Made by a program: the position numbers and the translations under genes
Shown: positions 58,110 to 64,000 of the stretch, piece after piece
Numbering within the stretch: the stretch's first letter is position 1
Layout of the letters: each line of letters opens with the position of its first letter
Notes under the pieces: model-generated
Database searches by the model: none
The model's input: the letters and a program-made list of their open reading frames with translations, nothing else
What the model was told of the DNA's origin: nothing
Assembly (NCBI GenBank): GCA_905220665.1
Contig: CAJNAR010000021.1
Coordinates: 213,177-277,176, forward strand
DNA from: Albugo candida
Taxonomy: Eukaryota; Oomycota; Peronosporomycetes; Albuginales; Albuginaceae
Length of the DNA stretch: 64,000 nucleotides
Reading direction: 5' to 3'

Positions 58110-58904
58110 TCAGGGTTCCTGTACGGACGTGTGATACTTGGTCTCTTGTCGTCAGTATATGACATTATGGCCTTACGCGGACAGCAGTATCATCAAAAAG
58201 TGGTCAAATTCTGCTGAGTCAACGTACACAAAGAAAGCAATGCTTTACTGATTGATAGCGTTAGATATTGTGGGAATCAACCATCAAATTTCGAATGCCG
58301 TCTTTCGGCTGTCGGCTACAATCATCAGTACCTGGTTTTAATGGTCTGCACGGTGCTAATATATATAATAAGTCCAGTTGTGACACGAGTAACATGGGAA
58401 ATGGTCATCGTTTCAATTGCACTCGCAGCATGCTTTGCAGAGCCAAATCAGATAGCAAGCATATGTACTATTTCTGACATGCTTCATAGAAAAAAAGTAT
58501 CAATACTCTCAATATCTCACCGAAGATCACCACAATCGTATTTGAGCCTGACTCGTGCAAAGAAGTAGTCAAAAAAAGGAAACCGGTTTGATTGCTCAGG
58601 ATATATCGAAAATACTCGTAAAATTGAATATCGTAGCTCTGGATTGCCTGATGATGCTCGAGAAAGCCTGATGTAAAGCATTTTGAATAGAAGAGTTTCA
58701 GTATCGGCTTGTATGACATGAACAAAATGCCCAAACAGACTAGATTAACGATCAGTACTCACAATAAGCGGGGTGGGATTAAGTCATCCATTATTTGTTC
58801 CGATAATCTGCACCCATGCATCTGACTAGGATATAATCAGACTGTAACTCCGGAAATGTTCTTGAAGCTGTTTAAGGAACAGCTTAATAGTATACAGTGT
58901 CAAC

Positions 58905-59958
58905 ATGGCCGACGTGAACCCACCAACTGACTTTATCGATATCAATCAGAGCCGCACCAACGAATCTCTAATTGATGTATACAAGGACGAGTCGATATTA
59001 TATGGCAGTCGCTTTGTATCAAGTAAGTTAAAATTCGAAAATGTATCGCAGTTGAGGCAACGAATCAGCTAAATGGTTTGCAGCTTTAGCAAAGCTTCGA
59101 GCATCACCTGAATGGTTAGATGATGATGTGATTTACGGAGCTTGTTCGATGATGATGTGATTTACGGAGCTTGTTCCCTACGGTCTTGCCTCGATATAGT
59201 TGCCAGCTCCTCCAATGAAGCTGCATCCGGAGCGGAATAAGTGCTAGTTCAGTTGGTGCAAATGCGACTAGTGGAATACTTGCAACAGTTTTGTAAATTT
59301 TTCGCAGTCGCGTTCTTGTTTCCATCCAACTTTTGAAGTAAAAAGCATATGAATATTGAATTTTAGCATTATCGCTGTCAATTCAGCCAAAGGTAGAACA
59401 CTCAAGCACAACGATACCACAAGGGAATAATTGTCCGTTCATGGTCTCAGTAACCTAAGTTTTACGTATCATTGAAATCGAACGGAGCATTACCACTATA
59501 TAAGGATCCTATTTCGTTGGCCTCTACGACTGTCCGGGATGATGCTGTCTTCAAAAGGCTCGAGAAAGCAAAGTCCTCGTCCATGTCATCATTATCGTCA
59601 TGAATATCTAAAGATCTCGTTGCACTCTTCAAAGAACGCCTCACACAGAAGCGAAGCCTATAAACAGGGCAGGAGTAAGTACGGAATTCCAATTTTGATG
59701 TGTGTCGGACTGTTGATGATCGGTTGGATAGTTGCAATCGTCAGAAGACCAGGTGTGAGACTGCTTATGGGTACAGCCAAAGAGATTTTCAAGCCTGATA
59801 TTGAGGCCATCAAATCTCGCATCTCGAGCGCGTTCTCTAGGGTCTCTAATTACATTTGCATGTCGGAAGAGCTTCCCCGCATAAATCATTTCGACCAAGA
59901 CATTCAGGAGATTATCAGGCAGAAGATCTCAGCTTTTACAATAGCATGCGCGCAATAG
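58905..59958 (+). CDS. Hypothetical single-span membrane protein, multi-exon
   Basis: ATG 58905 starts MADVNPPTDFIDINQ. Exon 1 (58905-59022) joins over a 61-nt intron to exon 2 from 59084 (LAKLRASPEWLDDD). Another open segment, 59460-59572 (ALPLYKDPISLASTTV), joins over a 76-nt intron (59573-59648) to 59649-59958, which carries a membrane span (YGIPILMCVGLLMIGWIVAIV) and a helical tail. The link between exon 2 and the segment at 59460 is uncertain: a 5' site at 59128 keeps phase, but the intron would be 332 nt and would swallow a 29-bp tandem duplication that otherwise breaks the frame. No family recognised. Confidence 0.5.
59119..59176. repeat. 29-bp perfect tandem duplication
   Basis: Units 59119-59147 and 59148-59176 are identical (each starts GATGATGATGTG). 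29 is not a multiple of three, so it shifts the frame if it lies in an exon; each unit also carries a GT donor-like site. Confidence 0.95.
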
Positions 59959-60072
59959 TTTTAAGGAAAATCCGGTTTAGAATGAATGAATATGGTTCCA
60001 GTTTGATCAAAAGATGTACTTTAATTCAAAAAACATGCAAATACGAAAAAGAGGGCAGAAAATGCGTTTTAT

Positions 60073-60759
60073 CTAAACCAAGAGAGATGCCATGATTGCG
60101 GAAGAGATAGCAACGACTGCCACAGAAGTCATCACGGATTGAGCGGAACTGATTTTGTCTGCAGAATCCGCAGTGGTATCGGCTGAGCCCGAAGATCCTC
60201 CAGCTGTGTCGCTAAGTGTTGTAGATGTCGGTGTATTTGTGTCTTCAACTGAGGTATCGGAAGTTGATTCACCCGAGGTCGGCTTAGGATCATTCTGCTG
60301 TTCAGTGAGTGAGACTCCGGAGGGTGAACCGCCAGTTGTCTTCTTCTCCTCTTTCAGTAAATTGGAGCCAGGTGCGTCTCTGAGACTAGTTGGGGTGGAA
60401 GCGGTGAGTGGCTGGTCCGCAGGGGCAGGTGGCATAGGAGCGGGTGCTTCATCGTTGGCATTGTCATTTTCGGTACTTGGTGGCTGCACTGGTGCTTGTG
60501 CACCTAGCTGAACTGGCTGCATGTTCGGGTTCGTGGTGCTTGGGTTCGTGGTGCTCGGGTTCGTGGTGCTCGGGTTCGTGGTAGTTGTTCGCGTATTGCT
60601 GGAGGTGGTGGTGGATTGAGGTCCGGTGGCAGGGGCTCCGGTGGGTGCATTTCCGGCATTGTTTGTTGCTCCAGTTTGAGTTGTCATTGGTGGTGGTGGC
60701 GTTTGGGCATTAGCCTGAGCAAGAGCAATGGCAGCGATGAGGTATCCGAAAGTTTTCAT
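60073..60759 (-). CDS. Secreted mucin-like Thr/Pro/Ser-rich protein, probable GPI anchor
   Basis: A 228-aa protein with a clear signal peptide (MKTFGYLIAAIALAQANAQ). The mature part is almost entirely Thr, Pro, Ser, Ala, Asn and Gly, including four copies of a TTNPS-type unit. The C terminus is a Ser/Ala-rich stretch plus hydrophobic tail (SVMTSVAVVAISSAIMASLLV), as expected of a GPI-anchor signal. It should be a heavily O-glycosylated surface or wall protein. It has only one Cys-free low-complexity body, so fold-based homology cannot be judged. It lies ~3 kb from the telomere and is a candidate for rapid length variation. Confidence 0.75.
   Translation of the reverse strand: MKTFGYLIAAIALAQANAQTPPPPMTTQTGATNNAGNAPTGAPATGPQSTTTSSNTRTTTTNPSTTNPSTTNPSTTNPNMQPVQLGAQAPVQPPSTENDNANDEAPAPMPPAPADQPLTASTPTSLRDAPGSNLLKEEKKTTGGSPSGVSLTEQQNDPKPTSGESTSDTSVEDTNTPTSTTLSDTAGGSSGSADTTADSADKISSAQSVMTSVAVVAISSAIMASLLV
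60526..60590. repeat. 15-bp tandem repeat in the mucin-like gene, ~4 copies
   Basis: The unit GGGTTCGTGGTGCTC/T is repeated about four times (one unit ends in GTAGTT). It encodes the TTNPS repeats on the minus strand and keeps frame. Confidence 0.9.
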
Positions 60760-62779
60760 TGTGATTGTCTATATGGAATTTGCTTTGTACAATTGGTGTG
60801 TTGGTCAGGAGGAAAATGTGATAGTGAGTTGAGATATGATATGAGATCTTATATGTTCTGGAAGAGAGAGTTATGCCATTACTCAGCGAACACATGCCAC
60901 GCCCTATCCAAGACACTATGCATTTTGTGTGTAACATGAGTCTATAAATACATACAAAGCCGATATTTTGGTATGGGCACCCAATTACCTACATCGTTTC
61001 TCACGCTTCCTGAAATAACTATGATCCAATGAATGGTATAAGCGATTTTCACGCTGAGTTAATTGTTAATCGATTTGTTTTATGTCGGAAGTATGGGAAA
61101 GATTCAACAAACGTTTAACTGAACAAGTCGTGTTCTTATGCTTATCTCATTCAAAGATAGAATACAGTTTCCGTTTATCGTAGCACAACTAAAGGAACAA
61201 CGATTTCAATTTTCACAGTGAATTATATTTCAGTCCAGTATTGTTTCACCCAGAAACTGGATACTTAGTGGAGTGGAGATCACATGATGCATTATGCCCG
61301 ATTTTGGGCCATATCGATCACTTGATCGCCACATCGGCATGTTACTATGATGCATTGGAAAACAGCCTCCCCTGGCAGAAGCAGACATGTGCTTAGTGCC
61401 AACAAAGTTAGTGGGATCTTACCGACAAGGAATTAACACAGCATTTTGTATGCTCCTATATGGTTTTATATCGACCCTTAGCTTCGTTTTGAAAAGAAGC
61501 AACGATCGAAAAGCGTCTCTGCTTATAGTCTTTGTCTGGGAATGACAACCGTGGTTGCGTTTCGCTCAAGGCGGTCTCTATGTGACTTGTTTGCTGAAAG
61601 AGCGATATGGTTCGGGTCTGCTCTCGAATACACTTTGCGTGTTAGTACATGCGAAGTCAGAAAGGCGTCAGTTCAGCCTCAATCGAAGTTTTTGCGCCGG
61701 GTGCACCTCGAAGAAACGAAAATTTTCGATTAGCTCAACCGGATGGAATGTTGTAATGTCCCGAAAGGGAACACGCGTATCCATTGCAGTTTGGCATCCT
61801 ACTCTAAGAGAAGGAGTTTTCTTTCCGATTATACCCGGAATCAGCTGCGCCGAGTTGGAAAGGCTGTACCACCGGATGAACCGATCCGATGTTTCTTCGC
61901 GTATCAGAACGTGATCGAGGCGGAGCTTAGATTTAGGTAAAGAATTCCAACAAGCTTTTTAACCGTCCTTGTAGAAGGTTGCTACTAATTTATTTGGATA
62001 AACATGGTCAACCATCCCTCTGCACCATACCAAATCAAGCACAATTTGGGATTTGCAACAAGCGCATTCAGAAACCATCTTGTGCACTCAAAAGCGCTGT
62101 GTGAATTAAGAGAATTATCACCATTTGACTTTAATTAGTAGGTCAAGTCCAATTTGAGAAGAGCTGTTTCTTTCTTGGACAATTCTTTTCAGTCAAACGC
62201 GATGGTAGCATATCGCGTGCACACTGATTCCTTCACGTTGTGCGCGAATAACTTCTCGTCTGGTGCTATGGGATCTTCGGTTTACATTAGTCCAGTTGCG
62301 ATTGCCTGTCTACTCCGTTGTACTTGTTTCTTTCCGCTGATATCGATGTGGATTTTCTTGATGAACCGTGCATGTACTTCTATCTCTTCATTGTGGTTGG
62401 GGCACTAGTGAAGCCATTTACGTCTAGTTTTAGTAATTGAGCTGGGGCGGACCCCTATTATGAAATAGCCTTGGCATTTAGAGAAGCAAGGTAGTCTAAT
62501 CATAGTGATATCGACATTATTATTATCATCATAAGCGTTTTCGCGGCGGCAAGTCCGTATTAGCGGACTCTAGTTTTAGTGTTTTAGTCAGGACTTCCGG
62601 AAGAACAAATCTGTTTGTGATAAATTCTGAAAAAGTATTGTATTCCTTCAATTTGATAGGAAAATGCTGATTAACAAGAGACACAAAGAAAGCTAGAAGT
62701 TTTATTCAATCAATGTAAGCAGCCCCTTTTCAGTTAGCTATCTCATTCATTGCACCTGGTCGTGGTCCTTCTGCTCGGG
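60760..62779. other. Gene-poor subtelomeric region
   Basis: No gene could be supported. Overlapping plus-strand frames at 61542-61940 and 62154-62408 are short, lack family signals and are interrupted. Confidence 0.4.
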
Positions 62780-63623
62780 TCACCATCGGAAGTTTAGACG
62801 CACATATTCTTTCACCGTTACCTCCAGATAGTTTCCGCCATCCATAAAGGTGCCAGTTAAGTTCTCTGAAGGGTACTGCTCGTAGAGAACCAACGCGGTA
62901 GGGAAATTGATTTCCTTGAACCCCCCCACAACCACAATCCTTCGGACCTCTTGTTCTCTCCATCCAAATGTAGTTCTTTTCTGTGGATACAAACAATACA
63001 TTGTGTATTAAAGCATAACATGCCAAGCATTCTGGAGTAGGAGTCTCAACCAGCACAACAGGGGCAAGTTTTTCAGATTGACTTGATGGTCGTTCAGTTG
63101 AAGACAAATGGTGTGCAGGCCTTTTTTTTGCTTTCCAGGATAGTAATTTTTTCCATATCGATGGTTTTTTTGTTAGGGAGATTTCATGAGCGCACACATC
63201 ATCCTGGAGATACACAAATTTATAGCAGAGAGGTTTACCCCTCGTGGTGATGCACGTTCCGAGATTTTCCGCTTTCGTTGATTGGATGGTAAACAAGAAG
63301 GATATAGCGGAGGCATTCATCGGTGTGCTGAACTTGTCCCTGATGCATTTCCGGCATGGACGCGAATCCATATCCTTATGGTAAGCTAGCACACAATTGC
63401 TGTAATGACTGGAGGCACTAGCCGTATCTGGCGTATACAATGATCTCCGGTCTCGAAGCGCTGAATCATCCAGCTTTGAGCCGTAATATCCGTAGCACGT
63501 CTTCAGATCAACTTCCTCTACATTTAATTTTTCATCCGTTTTGTCCGCAGTTGACAGAAAACCATTGTTTGGGTACCGAACCAATAACATCGTGAAGTCG
63601 GAAACATCTCCACTCATTTTCAT
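62780..63623 (-). CDS. Last gene before the telomere, unrecognised, probably 5'-truncated
   Basis: Minus-strand exons 63623-63051 and 62980-62780 join in phase 0 across a 70-nt intron (GTTGAG...CCACAG), giving about 257 codons from the Met at 63623. The second exon reads VVVGGFKEINFPTALVLYEQ and ends LNFRW, which looks like ordered beta structure; the first has several Cys (CRKCIRDK, CYKFVYL). The frame stays open upstream of 63623 into the telomere repeats, and only ~20 bp separate that Met from the array. There is thus no room for a promoter or signal peptide, so the 5' end was probably lost at the chromosome end. A run of seven C at 62922 is a possible sequencing-error site. Confidence 0.5.
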
Positions 63624-63642
63624 CCAGTACACGACGTTTTCG

Positions 63643-63742
63643 TTTAGGGTTTAGGGTTTTTGGTTTTTGGTTTAGGGTTTTTGGTTTAGGGTTTTTGGTT
63701 TAGGGTTTTTGGTTTAGGGTTTTTGGTTTAGGGTTTTTGGGG
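63643..63742 (+). repeat. Degenerate telomeric repeats
   Basis: TTTAGGG units alternate with TTTTTGG variants, forming about five copies of the 14-mer TTTAGGGTTTTTGG. This zone sits between unique DNA and the perfect array. Confidence 0.95.
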
Positions 63743-64000
63743 TTTAGGGTTTAGGGTTTAGGGTTTAGGGTTTAGGGTTTAGGGTTTAGGGTTTAGGGTT
63801 TAGGGTTTAGGGTTTAGGGTTTAGGGTTTAGGGTTTAGGGTTTAGGGTTTAGGGTTTAGGGTTTAGGGTTTAGGGTTTAGGGTTTAGGGTTTAGGGTTTA
63901 GGGTTTAGGGTTTAGGGTTTAGGGTTTAGGGTTTAGGGTTTAGGGTTTAGGGTTTAGGGTTTAGGGTTTAGGGTTTAGGGTTTAGGGTTTAGGGTTTAGG
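63743..64000 (+). repeat. Telomere, (TTTAGGG)n
   Basis: About 37 uninterrupted TTTAGGG heptamers run to the end of the window, with the G-rich strand pointing outward as at a right chromosome end. This plant-type repeat is also known from oomycetes and other stramenopiles. Confidence 0.98.

Noticed and set aside
61542..61940. Overlapping plus-strand frames as a subtelomeric gene
   Set aside because: Three short frames overlap without splice support, and two of them lack a usable ATG.
61950..62405. Copia-like retrotransposon fragment on the minus strand
   Set aside because: A short stretch (HARFIKKIHIDI) recalls the RNase H region of copia elements, but flanking motifs and spacing do not fit and stops intervene.
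1..64000. CRISPR arrays, insertion sequences, bacterial-type operons or replication origin
   Set aside because: No spaced repeats, transposase genes or bacterial signals were seen; intron-bearing genes and the telomere mark nuclear DNA.

Overview
The window is the right-hand end of a eukaryotic chromosome. The last ~260 bases are an unbroken TTTAGGG array running outward, preceded by a short zone of variant repeats. Genes are closely packed and have very short GT-AG introns (mostly 46-97 nt, often with a CTAAC/CTAAT-like branch site). AT content is moderate. The families present (SIN3, ATR, FAM184, an FYVE-type PIKfyve, CCDC115/Vma22-like) fit a flagellate-descended protist. Together with the plant-type telomere repeat and introns of this size, an oomycete with a compact genome, such as a white-rust Albugo-like species, is the best guess. 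That assignment is inference, not proof.

Layout. 1-6.5 kb: 3' part of a SIN3 corepressor gene, a protein disulfide isomerase and a CCDC115/Vma22-like V-ATPase assembly factor. 6.5-16.2 kb is accessory and decayed: a coiled-coil gene with several lesions and a second degraded copy of its 3' half 8.5 kb away, a long hairpin, a tRNA-like SINE candidate, a frameshifted LPMO-like gene, and a TTC27 gene broken by a 196-bp tandem duplication. 17.6-35.6 kb is a dense housekeeping block: intronless ATR kinase, HMCES/SRAP abasic-site protein, FAM184 coiled-coil protein, an LRR protein and phosphoacetylglucosamine mutase. 36.4-51.2 kb: a MOB-like protein, PIKfyve/Fab1 with an extra N-terminal PDZ-like domain, a four-PDZ scaffold, a WD40 protein, a CAMK-like kinase, NDUFV1 of complex I and a small mitochondrial membrane protein. 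51.8-52.6 kb holds a decayed inverted duplicate of the FAM184-HMCES block. 53.1-60 kb: a kelch protein, gamma-glutamyl hydrolase and poorly conserved membrane proteins. 60-64 kb is subtelomeric: a Thr/Pro/Ser-rich secreted, probably GPI-anchored protein, gene-poor DNA, and a last gene whose reading frame runs into the telomere.

Functional links. ATR and HMCES, both replication-stress factors, are convergent neighbours about 70 bp apart; TTC27 belongs to a family implicated in assembly of large complexes. PIKfyve (with PDZ-like and FYVE domains) sits directly upstream of a four-PDZ scaffold on the same strand, with a MOB-like gene before it. NDUFV1 is followed by a small single-span mitochondrial protein. 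These links are suggestive only, because eukaryotic neighbours need not cooperate.

Exon boundaries were worked out by hand from reading frames, GT/AG sites and phase. Most multi-exon models join cleanly in frame; unresolved joints are stated in the entries.
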